The position numbers were made by a program, and so were the translations under genes. From contig JANQJJ010000241.1 in NCBI GenBank assembly GCA_028281725.1, positions 1-34,140 of the forward strand: DNA of 34,140 nt, written 5' to 3'. The notes under the pieces were generated by a model, which saw only the letters and a program-made list of their open reading frames with translations, searched no databases and was not told the DNA's origin. Positions within the stretch are counted from its first letter, which is position 1. Each line of letters opens with the position of its first letter. The DNA is from Pirellulaceae bacterium. GTDB taxonomy: Bacteria > Planctomycetota > Planctomycetia > Pirellulales > Pirellulaceae. Shown in pieces: positions 16,922-24,945 of this stretch.

Positions 16922-17924
16922 ACTTCTCAGCCGCGTGGGAGTTGACTAAGACTTTCCAATCAGCTGCGTCCGTGAAGGTGTGCTGGGCTATGGCGTTGGT
17001 CCAAGGAGTCGCGTGTGCCTTTCTCAGTGCGGTGCCAATTCCCATGGTGTCTTGACGATCGCGATGGTTCTTTCCATAGCATACCCTCGCACCGGTATCG
17101 TCTCCGGGACCACACTCAGCATAGCCGTTGATCACCCCGATGTGTTTCAGCCCAAGCAAGTGTCCGAGTTCATGCCAGGCGGTTACACGTTTATAGGTCT
17201 TGCCACCGCGACGCGTTGTTCGAACCCTCACATCCTTGTTGTCATAGAGCCGAGCATGGGATCTCATTTGGCTGGAGTCCTCCGGGTCCAGGTAGACTGC
17301 CCGAATTGTTCGGTGCCGTCTTGCGACAGAAGGAACCAGCTGCAAATCGAATTTGCAAAGCACGTACGGATCGGCGCGGCTGTCGACTTGCAAGCTGTTC
17401 AGGCCGTCAGGCGGTTTTAAAAAGAAACGTTCCGACCAAAATCGACTCTGACGCTTGAGAGCCAACTTGAACTTGGAGAACTCTCCGTCTGGCCACTCGA
17501 CACAAGATCGGTCGGCACCTCGATCAGTACAGATATCCGGATCGTCGACCGCTTTGAGAACCACGCGGGCCTCGATCGTGAGGCTCCAGATTCGGGAATA
17601 CCCCGTTGGCCTGGTCAACTGCGAATCAAACTTCTTCCCATGGACCACAGGCAGCAGCTTGAGATGCGCCTTGTTACCCTTCAGTCGATCCGCCTCGCGG
17701 ACGAAGTCTGCCAGTAGCAATCTTGCTCTGGGTGTTAACTTCGTCGACTCGTCCAGAATGCGCTGCAAGTCCTGAAGCTCTGTGCGAGTGATGGTCTGGT
17801 TGTCGTTCACGCTCCGGATGATCCGCTTCACTTCGGTTTCCGTGATCTTATTCGCATCGAGAGACTTTCGGAATTCTCTTCGGACCGACTGATCTTTGAT
17901 TTGTCTCGAGCGTAGTTCCGCCAT
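16908..17924 (-). CDS. Metzincin-type zinc metalloprotease without signal peptide
   Basis: A 338-residue protein with the full metzincin zinc motif HELGHLLGLKH (HExxHxxGxxH, residues 251-261) and, about 33 residues later, DTMGIG as a candidate Met-turn. Between them AECGPGDDTGARVCYGK could form a disulfide or loop. The upstream domain (about 95-240) is beta-rich with several cysteines (DICTDRGADRSCVEW). The N-terminus has no signal peptide. It starts with two short helical repeats of EF-hand-like spacing (DANKITETEV and DNQTITRTEL), each followed by a helix, then LTPRARLLLADFVREADRL. It is the size of a matrixin-like enzyme but lacks a propeptide cysteine switch that I can see. It converges on the envelope cluster. 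It may be exported by a dedicated secretion machine or act intracellularly. Confidence 0.8.
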   Translation of the reverse strand: MAELRSRQIKDQSVRREFRKSLDANKITETEVKRIIRSVNDNQTITRTELQDLQRILDESTKLTPRARLLLADFVREADRLKGNKAHLKLLPVVHGKKFDSQLTRPTGYSRIWSLTIEARVVLKAVDDPDICTDRGADRSCVEWPDGEFSKFKLALKRQSRFWSERFFLKPPDGLNSLQVDSRADPYVLCKFDLQLVPSVARRHRTIRAVYLDPEDSSQMRSHARLYDNKDVRVRTTRRGGKTYKRVTAWHELGHLLGLKHIGVINGYAECGPGDDTGARVCYGKNHRDRQDTMGIGTALRKAHATPWTNAIAQHTFTDAADWKVLVNSHAAEKFKLD

Positions 17925-18214
17925 GGCGATACCTCAATTGCAAGCGATGACGACGGTTGGCAGCATCTTTTCTGGGATATGCACAAGATAGCAGCGTAAG
18001 AATGAGGGCGTGTGTTACATCCGGCGCGGAGGCAGCGCAACCAGAATCGCGCAAAAAGTACGACCACTCCGTTCCAGTCTTCCACGGGACTGGTACTGAG
18101 GTCTCTTGATGAGAAATCAGGCCAGAAGTGCCCGGTGGGACCGTCTTTTGCGCAAGAAAGTCAGATTCACGGCGTAGTGCGGCAAGGGCTGGCCGCGGTT
18201 CTTTCGATTGATCG
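17925..18214. other. Intergenic region without a supportable gene
   Basis: About 350 bases separate the metzincin start from the DoxX stop. The track frames here (for example 18012..18473 +) are arginine-rich shadows. A 6-bp CCAGTC/GACTGG inverted repeat lies at 18074-18093. The promoter of the metzincin gene should be here, but no clear hexamer pair stands out. Confidence 0.5.
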
Positions 18215-18232
18215 GCTTGTGCGAGAGCACGA
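18215..18232 (-). terminator. Small GNRA-like hairpin after DoxX gene
   Basis: CTTGTGC-GAGA-GCACGAG pairs over 7 positions with one wobble, about 42 bases beyond the stop of the DoxX gene. It is a plausible 3' hairpin of the leftward operon but has no T-run. Confidence 0.25.
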
Positions 18233-18273
18233 GCGTGATGGGTATTCGAAGTTACGGCCCCGTTTACAAGTGG

Positions 18274-18735
18274 CTATGACGCACCGCTCGAAGCGGCTGC
18301 GCTGGCACCCAGTGATGGATGCGTTGCCAGAAGAAGTGCGGCAGCCGAGGCGGTCCAGACGGAGTAAGATAGTGGGCCCTCCGGTCCAGTGGCGAATGTC
18401 ATACTCAGCGCGAACAGTAGCAGCAATAGACTGCTGGCGGCGGCGAAAAAACGAGTCCAAACGCCGCAGATGAGAGCGATCGCCAATAGGATTTCCAGCA
18501 AGGTTGCGATCCATGCGCCAACGACAGCCATGGGATGTGGGAGAAACCACAACAGTGTTGCGGTATAGGCCACAAACTCAGGAAAGCTGCCCCACGCGAC
18601 CTCACCGGTTCCCGCCTGGCCCCACAGCCCGAACCGGTCGGCGACCGCAGACAAAAACGAGGCGGCCAACGTCAATCGCGAGCATATGATCGCGACCGTT
18701 GGCGAAAGCCATGCGAATCTTAAAGAATCGTTCAC
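18274..18735 (-). CDS. DoxX-family membrane protein
   Basis: I start at GTG 18735. Its G is shared with the TAG stop of the cupin gene (TAGTG), and GGAGAGGG lies 7 bases upstream; the 37 extra track residues lie inside the cupin gene. The 153-residue product has four hydrophobic spans: PTVAIICSRLTLAASFLSAVADRFGLWG, a second near FPEFVAYTATLLWFL, WIATLLEILLAIALICGVW, and AAASSLLLLLFALSMTF. It carries the DoxX-type RFGLWG and LEILLAIALICG segments. DoxX/DoxD-like proteins are associated with thiosulfate/quinone redox or membrane redox complexes, but most have no assigned reaction. It is translationally coupled to the cupin gene and is the last gene of the AhpD-cupin-DoxX operon. Confidence 0.8.
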   Translation of the reverse strand: MNDSLRFAWLSPTVAIICSRLTLAASFLSAVADRFGLWGQAGTGEVAWGSFPEFVAYTATLLWFLPHPMAVVGAWIATLLEILLAIALICGVWTRFFAAASSLLLLLFALSMTFATGPEGPLSYSVWTASAAALLLATHPSLGASAAASSGAS

Positions 18736-19271
18736 TACTTTGCCCTCTCCGCCGGATTCTTCTTTTGCCGGAACTCCGAGACTGGCTCGGGAATGACGAG
18801 ACGTTTCGCATCCGCAGGGTGGATCATCGTCACCAGAACGCGACATCGCTTTTCCTTGTCGGGATTCCGGGACACGCGGTGCAGAATCATCGCAGGTTCA
18901 AAGAACGTGTCGCCCCGACGCAGCGTCCGTAGCGGTTGATCGCCAATCTGAAATTCCAGCGTCCCTTCGAGCACATATCCGGTCACCGGGCCCGGATGAC
19001 GGTGAGGCGGGCTGGATGCCAGCGGGTCCAAGGCGACCTCGATGATCGAAGCCTTGGCAACCCGATTATCATGCAGGCCCAATAGTTTCTCAGCACGCAG
19101 CACTTTCACGTGGACTGCTGGAGCGTCTGGTTTTTCTCTGTCCTCCAGTGCGAGCTTCTTATTGACCGGAGTCTTGTCATCGGCACCTGCAGCGCGCCGA
19201 GCGGAGGACAGCGGCAAGCCGATACCGGAAAAGAGAGCGACGAGTAGGCATGGGTAAATCTGTTTTAGCAT
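18735..19271 (-). CDS. Exported cupin-domain protein
   Basis: A 178-residue protein with a signal peptide (YPCLLVALFSGIGLPLSSARRAAGA). The cupin core is complete: motif 1 SPPHRHPGPVTGYVLEGTLEFQIG, with HxH and a downstream E position, then motif 2 RRGDTFFEPAMILHRVSRNP with the last histidine. Three His plus a Glu/Tyr position could hold Fe, Mn or Ni. Small exported single-domain cupins of this kind are of unknown reaction; some act as quercetinase- or dioxygenase-like enzymes. It sits 21 bases after the AhpD-like gene and overlaps the DoxX start, so the three genes form one operon. Confidence 0.85.
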   Translation of the reverse strand: MLKQIYPCLLVALFSGIGLPLSSARRAAGADDKTPVNKKLALEDREKPDAPAVHVKVLRAEKLLGLHDNRVAKASIIEVALDPLASSPPHRHPGPVTGYVLEGTLEFQIGDQPLRTLRRGDTFFEPAMILHRVSRNPDKEKRCRVLVTMIHPADAKRLVIPEPVSEFRQKKNPAERAK

Positions 19272-19292
19272 GGGGAGATTCCGAAAGTCGAG

Positions 19293-19778
19293 TTATGACT
19301 GAGCGAGTTGCTTTGGCTGCAATAGTCCCGGGATGAATCGATGATCGGCCTTGAACGAAACGGCCAACCGATTCCAGGTGTTGATCATGGCGACCGCCAG
19401 CGTCAATTGACTGATACCTTCCTCTCCGAACACCTCGACCACGTCAGCGTAGAGACGATCGTCGATGCCAGACGAATCGGCCAACCTGGTAACCGCCTCC
19501 GCCCACCGGAAAGCTGCCTGTTCCTGCTTCGTGAAACAAGGGGCTTCTTGCCAAACGACGGTCATGTCAATCCGCTCGGTCGTCTCTTCCATCAACCGAA
19601 GGCGCTGGGTGTGATAGCTGACGCAAAACGAACAGCCGTTGATCTGCGAAACTCGCAGCTTAACCAACTCGATCAATTTGGAGCCAAGAGGATACTGGTC
19701 GATAGAGCTCTCAATTTCCGTGAAGTGGTCGATTTCCTGTGACAGAAACTGAAAGTAGTTTGCGCGAGATTCAGTCAT
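19293..19778 (-). CDS. AhpD-like / carboxymuconolactone decarboxylase family protein
   Basis: A 161-residue all-helical protein. The redox motif INGCSFCVSYHTQRL (CxxCxxxH, residues about 47-61) marks the peroxidase-type AhpD branch of the CMD family, in which the two cysteines reduce peroxides or act as a general thiol reductase. The remaining helices (QEAPCFTKQEQAAFRWAEAVTRLAD, ISQLTLAVAMINTWNRLAVSF) fit the family. ATG 19778 is preceded by GAGGCG. It is the first gene of the leftward operon and is divergent from a MocR regulator across a short region with repeated CCACT boxes, so it is the likely target of that regulator. Confidence 0.88.
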   Translation of the reverse strand: MTESRANYFQFLSQEIDHFTEIESSIDQYPLGSKLIELVKLRVSQINGCSFCVSYHTQRLRLMEETTERIDMTVVWQEAPCFTKQEQAAFRWAEAVTRLADSSGIDDRLYADVVEVFGEEGISQLTLAVAMINTWNRLAVSFKADHRFIPGLLQPKQLAQS

Positions 19779-19840
19779 GATCGCCTCGACTGCTGGTGGT
19801 CTCGAAAATCAGGAACGCCCGAAAGCTGCTCCCGAGTGTG

Positions 19841-19914
19841 TTGTTCGACCGCAATTGTAAAACTATAGTGGTTCCAAGGAAGATCCACTTTTGAAACTAT
19901 TGATAGAGCCACTT
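19841..19914 (+). promoter_or_regulatory. MocR promoter with three CCACT operator boxes
   Basis: TTGTTC (19841-19846), 17 bases, then TATAGT (19864-19869) form a plausible sigma70 promoter for the regulator. Overlapping and following it are AGTGG at 19867-19871 (inverted) and CCACTT at 19885-19890 and 19909-19914, the latter two in direct repeat 24 bases apart. One inverted plus two direct boxes is the arrangement reported for PdxR-type MocR operators. Confidence 0.4.
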
Positions 19915-19917
19915 TGG

Positions 19918-21411
19918 ATGAGTCCGCGATCGAAAGAACGGTTTGAATTCGATACGATCCGCCTCGATGACTCTCTGTCGGAAAGTCAGTACTCCCAGCT
20001 GGAAGGCCAAATTCGCAGTGCGATTTCCGGTCGCTTGCTGTCGGCTGGGACGCGGGTTCCATCGAGTCGGAAGCTCGCTCAGATTCTTGGCATTTCTCGG
20101 AACACGGTGCTCACAGCCTATGAGCAACTCATTTCGGAAGGGTATCTTGAAACAGTTCGGGGTTCTGGAACTCGAGTCGCCGGCTTGCCTCCGGAGGCCT
20201 TCGAGTTCGATGAGCACCCACAATTGCCGCTGACCGGCACGGCGACGGCCGAGTGCCTTTCCGCGGCGGGACGGCGGCTGACCGAATTGGCGAAGTCGTT
20301 TCCGAGTGCCGCCGATCGGGCGACGCCGTTTCGCCCGCATCTCCCGGCAGTCGACGAGTTTCCCGTGGCAGTTTGGAATCGTTTTGCGAATGAGCGGGCG
20401 AGGTGGTCCTCGCAACAGTTGAATCATTGTGACCCGCAAGGGTTTCCTCCGTTGCGCGAGGCAATCGCTGAGTACATGGCGATATCACGCGGAGTGGCCT
20501 GCGCGGCAGAGCAGGTTGTTGTCACGTCGGGTGCACAACAGGGCTTGAGTCTTGTCATGCAGCTGTTGATCGAGCCCAACGATACGGTATGGGTTGAAGA
20601 ACCCGGCAATGCTCCGGCCAATCAATTGCTTGAACTGGCACGGGCTCGTGTTGTTCCCGTGCCGCTCGATGCCGAGGGGATTGATGTGTCGGGAATGCCG
20701 ACACGCGGTGGGAAGCCAAAGCTGATCTACGTCACGCCGGGAGGCCAATGGCCGATGGCGATGACGATGAGTCTGAACAGGCGGTTAGAACTGCTCACGG
20801 TGGCTCAGCGACACGAGAGCTGGGTTATCGAGGATGACTACAACGGGGAATTTCGATATACAGGTCGGCCGCATCCGGCGCTGTGCAGTCTTGATCAATC
20901 GGGACGGACAATCTACATGGGAACTTTTAGCAAGATGCTGTTTCCAGCCATACGTCTCGGCTTTCTGATCGTGCCTCCGAAGCTATCTCAGACATTCGCG
21001 TACGCGCGCTGGTTGCATGATCGGTTTTCACCTCCGCTAACGCAAATGGTGCTACATCGCTTCATCGAATCGGGGAACTTCCTGAAGCACATTCGGCGCA
21101 TGCGCTCGCTGTACAACGATCGACAAAAATTCCTTTATCATTCCTTACTCGAGCATCTGAAAACGCACATCGAAGTCGACTTGCCGGAATCGGGATTGCA
21201 TTTGGTCGTGAGGGGAGTGACGGCGCGAGCAGAGGATCGATTGATCGCAGCAGCCAAGCGTGCCGGAGTGGAGTATCACTCGGTGAAAATGTATTCGCGA
21301 GAGCCGAAAGCCGTTCGAGGGATCATTCTTGGATTTGCGGCCTTTGACAAGCAGGCGACTGAAAAGGCTATTCGCGACTGGTCTGTCGAGTTGGCGAGAT
21401 CCTCCCCATGA
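19918..21411 (+). CDS. MocR/PdxR-type transcriptional regulator (GntR HTH + aminotransferase domain)
   Basis: An N-terminal GntR winged helix (RVPSSRKLAQILGISRNTVLTAYEQL, EGYLETVRGSGTRV) is joined to a fold-type I aminotransferase domain. That domain shows VTSGAQQGLSLV, an IEDDYNGEFRYTGRP segment and the PLP-lysine motif GTFSKMLFPAIRLG. MocR proteins bind PLP or an amino-compound aldimine and switch transcription of a neighbouring operon. The usual TPSHQ-P-G motif reads TPGGQWPMAM here, a notable change close to the cofactor. I prefer ATG 19918, because it leaves all three operator boxes upstream. TTG 19891, 9 codons earlier, has AAGGAAG at 8-base spacing and is a real alternative. It is divergent from the AhpD-cupin-DoxX operon. 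Confidence 0.85.
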   Translation: MSPRSKERFEFDTIRLDDSLSESQYSQLEGQIRSAISGRLLSAGTRVPSSRKLAQILGISRNTVLTAYEQLISEGYLETVRGSGTRVAGLPPEAFEFDEHPQLPLTGTATAECLSAAGRRLTELAKSFPSAADRATPFRPHLPAVDEFPVAVWNRFANERARWSSQQLNHCDPQGFPPLREAIAEYMAISRGVACAAEQVVVTSGAQQGLSLVMQLLIEPNDTVWVEEPGNAPANQLLELARARVVPVPLDAEGIDVSGMPTRGGKPKLIYVTPGGQWPMAMTMSLNRRLELLTVAQRHESWVIEDDYNGEFRYTGRPHPALCSLDQSGRTIYMGTFSKMLFPAIRLGFLIVPPKLSQTFAYARWLHDRFSPPLTQMVLHRFIESGNFLKHIRRMRSLYNDRQKFLYHSLLEHLKTHIEVDLPESGLHLVVRGVTARAEDRLIAAAKRAGVEYHSVKMYSREPKAVRGIILGFAAFDKQATEKAIRDWSVELARSSP

Positions 21412-21618
21412 CTTCCCCGAATTCGGCAAGCTGCTCCTTGCCCGCCTGGACACCCAAAGCTCCCCTGGCGAGAGGCCCAGTTGATACAGGAGTGTTCACC
21501 CAGAAGTGTCAAATAACTTGGCATTTTGCTCGAATAGCCTCCCAGCGAGTCCGCGACTTAAAGCCAATTCGCAATCGATGGGCGCTGTCCACCTAGGCGG
21601 CAATGGAACACTCTCGAG

Positions 21619-23973
21619 ATGACAAAAATGGCCCAAGTATCCGTTCATTCTCTGTTTGCCCGGCTAGGCCGGATGGTCTATCGGTTGCGGGAGGGGATCA
21701 CGCTTTCCAACTCGGCCTATGAAACGATCGTAGTCAACGTCAACAAGCAGGCCCCCAGCGTTTCAGCTCTGTCGGATGGGCAGCTGCGGAGTAGGTTCGA
21801 CTCGATTCGGCAACGCGTCGCAGATGGAGCGAATCTTAGGGGCGTCCGCGTCGAAGGCTTGGCGATCATCCGCGAAGCAGCCAGCCGAGCGGTTGCCATG
21901 CGCCCCTACGATGTGCAGATGTTGGCGGCTGTGGCGATGCTGGCAGATAAGTGCGTCGAAATGCAGACTGGCGAAGGCAAGACGCTGGCTGCCGCCGTGA
22001 CGGTTTGCCTTCGTGCACTGAGCGGTCAGGGCGTTCATGTGTTGACCTTTAATGACTACTTGGCCGAGCGCGATGCGAAATGGATGCTGCCTCTGTATCG
22101 TTTTCTGGGACTGTCTGTCGGACACGTCGTTCAAGGAATGTCTCGGGCAGATCGGCAGGCGGCTTATCGATGCGACATTACTTACGTGACGGCCAAGGAG
22201 GCGGCCTTCGACTTTCTACGCGATCAGCTTTGCCAACAGTTGGAAGATCGCGTTCAGCGTGGTTTCCACGCAGCGATCATCGATGAAGCGGACTCGATTC
22301 TGATTGACGAAGCGAGAATACCGTTGGTGATTGCCACGGAATCAGAACGTGACCATACCGATTTATACGGAATCGCCAAGTTAGTACGTCCGCTGCACAA
22401 GGGAGTCCACTACGAGATTAAGGCCAGTGGAAGAAATGTCTCGCTGACCGATGAGGGGATTTCATGGGTAGAGGACCGGTTGGGCATTGCGGAATTGCAT
22501 AGCGAGGAGCATATGCACCTCCTAGCCAGAATCAATCTCGCGTTGCAAGCGGAAGCGTTGTTAACTCGCGACGTCGATTACATCGTTCGGGACGCGGCGA
22601 TCGAGTTGATCGACGAATTTACTGGCCGCGTCGCTGAGAATCGAAAATGGCCGGGAGGCCTGCAAGCGGCACTGGAGGCCAAGGAAGGTGTTGAAATCCA
22701 ACCACAGGGCAAGATCTTAAATACGATCACACTGCAGCAGTTTGTCGAACAGTATCACAGTCTCGCCGGCATGACGGGAACGGCCGTGGAAGCTACCGAG
22801 GAACTCGCCGATTTCTACCGACTAAAAATCGTTATCGTGCCGCCCAATCGCCCGTGTAACCGCATCGACCATCCCGATCGTATCTACGCCACTAAGGCTT
22901 TGAAGCGAGAGGCATTGGCCCAGGAGATTCGGGCTCAACATTCGACCGGTCGTCCGGTGTTGATTGGCACAGCCAGCGTTGAAGAGACTCAGATTCTCGC
23001 GCGGGTGTTGGACGAAGTGGGTGTGCCCTGCCGCGTGCTGAATGCCACCAACGACCATCTCGAAGCTGAGATTATTGCCGAGGCTGGCGCGCTGGGTGCC
23101 GTGACAATCTCAACCAACATGGCTGGACGTGGAACCGACATCTGCCTTGGCGGCACAAATCAAAAGACGAAAGAACAAGTCGTGCAGCTTGGTGGACTGT
23201 ACGTGATCGGCACCAACCGACATGAAAGCCGGCGTATCGACAATCAACTGCGAGGCCGCTCGGGGCGTCAGGGAGATCCCGGCGAATCTCGGTTCTTTGT
23301 CAGCCTGGAAGACGACCTGATCGCCGATCATGGCATCGCCGATTGGGTGCGGACGCCAGGGGCAAGTGAACCGCTCGATTCTCGAGATACCGCGAAACGA
23401 ATTGCTCAAGTGCAGCGAATCATCGAGGGGGAATGCTGCGAGATCCGCCGCACGCTTCGTTTGTACTCGCACCTGCTGGAGGTTCAGCGCAAGGCGATCA
23501 GCAGAGACCGGGAGGAACTCCTGCGTGGAACTCGGCTGCCGACCGGCTTGAAGAAGCACGCACCGGATTTGCATCAACAGCTTGTTCACCAGTGGGGCGA
23601 AACGTACGTTGCTAACGCTGAACGCGTTGTGACGCTAATTCACCTCGACTGGTGCTGGAGTGACCACCTGGCACATGCTGCCGAGATTCGCGAAAACATT
23701 CACTTGGCCAGTTTCGGTGGTTTCAACCCATTGGATCTGTTCAATCGGCAGATGAACCTCGAGTTCAATTCTTTTCTCTCGGCCGTCGAAGAAAGGACCG
23801 TTGCCACGCTACGCACGGCCAGATTTACTGCTGAAGGCATCGACCTGGAGAAAGAGGGGCTGCGAGGCCCGTCATCGACCTGGACCTTCATGATCAATGA
23901 TAATCCTCGAGGAGCCGTCCTGAATCTGCTAGTTCGAGGCATCGTGAAACGATTGGCGAAACCGTTCGGCTAA
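21619..23973 (+). CDS. SecA-like preprotein translocase ATPase (SecA2-type paralogue)
   Basis: A 784-residue SecA relative. It has MRPYDVQML, Walker A MQTGEGKT (115-122), FNDYLAERD, DEADSILIDEAR (Walker B, 222-233), a preprotein cross-linking region, GMTGTAVEATEEL, GTASVEE, NMAGRGTDICLGG and GRSGRQGDPGESRF. The helicase core is therefore intact and should hydrolyse ATP. It is shorter than housekeeping SecA (about 900) and ends in VKRLAKPFG, without the C-terminal CxC...CH zinc tail that binds SecB. The N-terminal basic helix (FARLGRMVYRLREG) also differs. This pattern suggests an accessory SecA for a subset of exported proteins. No SecY2 or substrate gene is adjacent. ATG 21619 is used; ATG 21628 is possible. 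Confidence 0.88.
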   Translation: MTKMAQVSVHSLFARLGRMVYRLREGITLSNSAYETIVVNVNKQAPSVSALSDGQLRSRFDSIRQRVADGANLRGVRVEGLAIIREAASRAVAMRPYDVQMLAAVAMLADKCVEMQTGEGKTLAAAVTVCLRALSGQGVHVLTFNDYLAERDAKWMLPLYRFLGLSVGHVVQGMSRADRQAAYRCDITYVTAKEAAFDFLRDQLCQQLEDRVQRGFHAAIIDEADSILIDEARIPLVIATESERDHTDLYGIAKLVRPLHKGVHYEIKASGRNVSLTDEGISWVEDRLGIAELHSEEHMHLLARINLALQAEALLTRDVDYIVRDAAIELIDEFTGRVAENRKWPGGLQAALEAKEGVEIQPQGKILNTITLQQFVEQYHSLAGMTGTAVEATEELADFYRLKIVIVPPNRPCNRIDHPDRIYATKALKREALAQEIRAQHSTGRPVLIGTASVEETQILARVLDEVGVPCRVLNATNDHLEAEIIAEAGALGAVTISTNMAGRGTDICLGGTNQKTKEQVVQLGGLYVIGTNRHESRRIDNQLRGRSGRQGDPGESRFFVSLEDDLIADHGIADWVRTPGASEPLDSRDTAKRIAQVQRIIEGECCEIRRTLRLYSHLLEVQRKAISRDREELLRGTRLPTGLKKHAPDLHQQLVHQWGETYVANAERVVTLIHLDWCWSDHLAHAAEIRENIHLASFGGFNPLDLFNRQMNLEFNSFLSAVEERTVATLRTARFTAEGIDLEKEGLRGPSSTWTFMINDNPRGAVLNLLVRGIVKRLAKPFG

Positions 23974-23977
23974 CGCG

Positions 23978-24106
23978 CTAGTCGACTTCGGCCTGGTAAA
24001 CGCGTTTGCCTCCCAAGTAGATTTCGAGCACGCGCGTGTCGCGAACCGCGTCGAGCGGACAACTCAGCAGATCGCGATCGACCACGACACCTGCCTCGAT
24101 TTTTGA
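23978..24106 (-). pseudogene. C-terminal remnant of an amidohydrolase (family 3/YtcJ-like)
   Basis: Not in the track. On the minus strand, 42 codons ending at TAG 23978 read IEAGVVVDRDLLSCPLDAVR...RVLEIYLGGKRVYQA. This is the typical ending of amidohydrolase-3 proteins (xIEVGKxADLVVLDRD...RVxxTxVGGKxVYxA). The frame meets a TAG four codons further upstream, and beyond that lies the dioxygenase stop, so the rest of the gene is gone. It is a deletion scar left between the SecA-like and PhyH genes. Confidence 0.7.
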
Positions 24107-24146
24107 AAACACTTTCTAAAGACTGCAAGAACACGCAAAACGCTCC

Positions 24147-24887
24147 TTAGCTGATCTTCACGACAACCGAAGGATCGTAGGGTAGCGCCGGCTTGATCAG
24201 CGAAGCGTTGTTCCGGAGATAGTGCATCGCGATCGCTCGCCGCGGTCGTGAACTGGTGTTACTCGACGACTGATGCCAGGTGTTGCCGTGGTGAAACGAG
24301 ATCCCACCGGCCGGTACAGGCGCCGGCGTCATTGGGTAGTGGTCGACTTGATCGGAGGGGATTTGGAGGTTGTACGGTTCGTCGGGAGGAGCCATGTGTT
24401 CGTAGACCGGGCCACGGTGGCTGCCGTTGCCGTAGAACAGGCATCCGTTCTCTCGCGTCGCATCGTCCAGGGCAATCCAGACCGTCAACGTAGCGTCCAG
24501 ATCATCGGGACCGAAGTAAAAGTTATCTTGGTGCACTGGCTTGGGGCCGCCCAATCCCGGTGGTTTGCAGAAGACCTGGCTGAAGAAAACACTGACTCCC
24601 GGGCCAATCAACTGCTCAACGCTTCCCACCAGCTGTTCCGACTGAGCCATCTGCCTCAGTAGGGTTCGATGGAAGACGGGTTCATCGAGCTTGCGGAGCA
24701 CGGTGCCCGTCGTATCCGCCTGCTCCAGATACCATCGCTGTTGCTCCTCAGATATCTGCTCCAAGAACTCACGACTCCAGGAATCGATGTCGGCCAAGGC
24801 GCCGGCGACCGTGCGCCGGTCGAATACCTCCGGTATCGTGAGATGACCGAGCTGACGGAATTGGTCGAGTTGCGGATCGCTGAGCAT
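24147..24887 (-). CDS. Phytanoyl-CoA dioxygenase (PhyH) family protein
   Basis: A 246-residue Fe(II)/2-oxoglutarate-dependent oxygenase of the PhyH family. The start MLSDPQLDQFRQLGHLTIPEVFD is the usual family N-terminus, so I use ATG 24887 (AAAGG upstream) rather than the track's TTG. The facial triad is visible: KPVHQDNFYFGPD supplies HxD, and GNTWHQSSSNTSSRPRRA supplies the distal His and the 2-oxoglutarate-binding Arg. The middle LTVWIALDDATRENGCLFYGNGSHRG is strongly conserved in the family. Bacterial members hydroxylate small molecules (ectoine, natural products, lipids); the substrate here is unknown. It follows the Nramp-like gene by about 60 bases on the same strand, so the pair may be an operon. 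Confidence 0.9.
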   Translation of the reverse strand: MLSDPQLDQFRQLGHLTIPEVFDRRTVAGALADIDSWSREFLEQISEEQQRWYLEQADTTGTVLRKLDEPVFHRTLLRQMAQSEQLVGSVEQLIGPGVSVFFSQVFCKPPGLGGPKPVHQDNFYFGPDDLDATLTVWIALDDATRENGCLFYGNGSHRGPVYEHMAPPDEPYNLQIPSDQVDHYPMTPAPVPAGGISFHHGNTWHQSSSNTSSRPRRAIAMHYLRNNASLIKPALPYDPSVVVKIS

Positions 24888-24945
24888 CGTCTGCGTGCCT
24901 TTCGCTACGCCTGTGCCGCCGGGAGGACCGTCTGACGTTGCCAAC

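Noticed and set aside
18012-18473. 153-aa plus ORF near the DoxX gene
   Set aside because: Highly basic, antisense to DoxX over much of its length, no ribosome site and no family resemblance.
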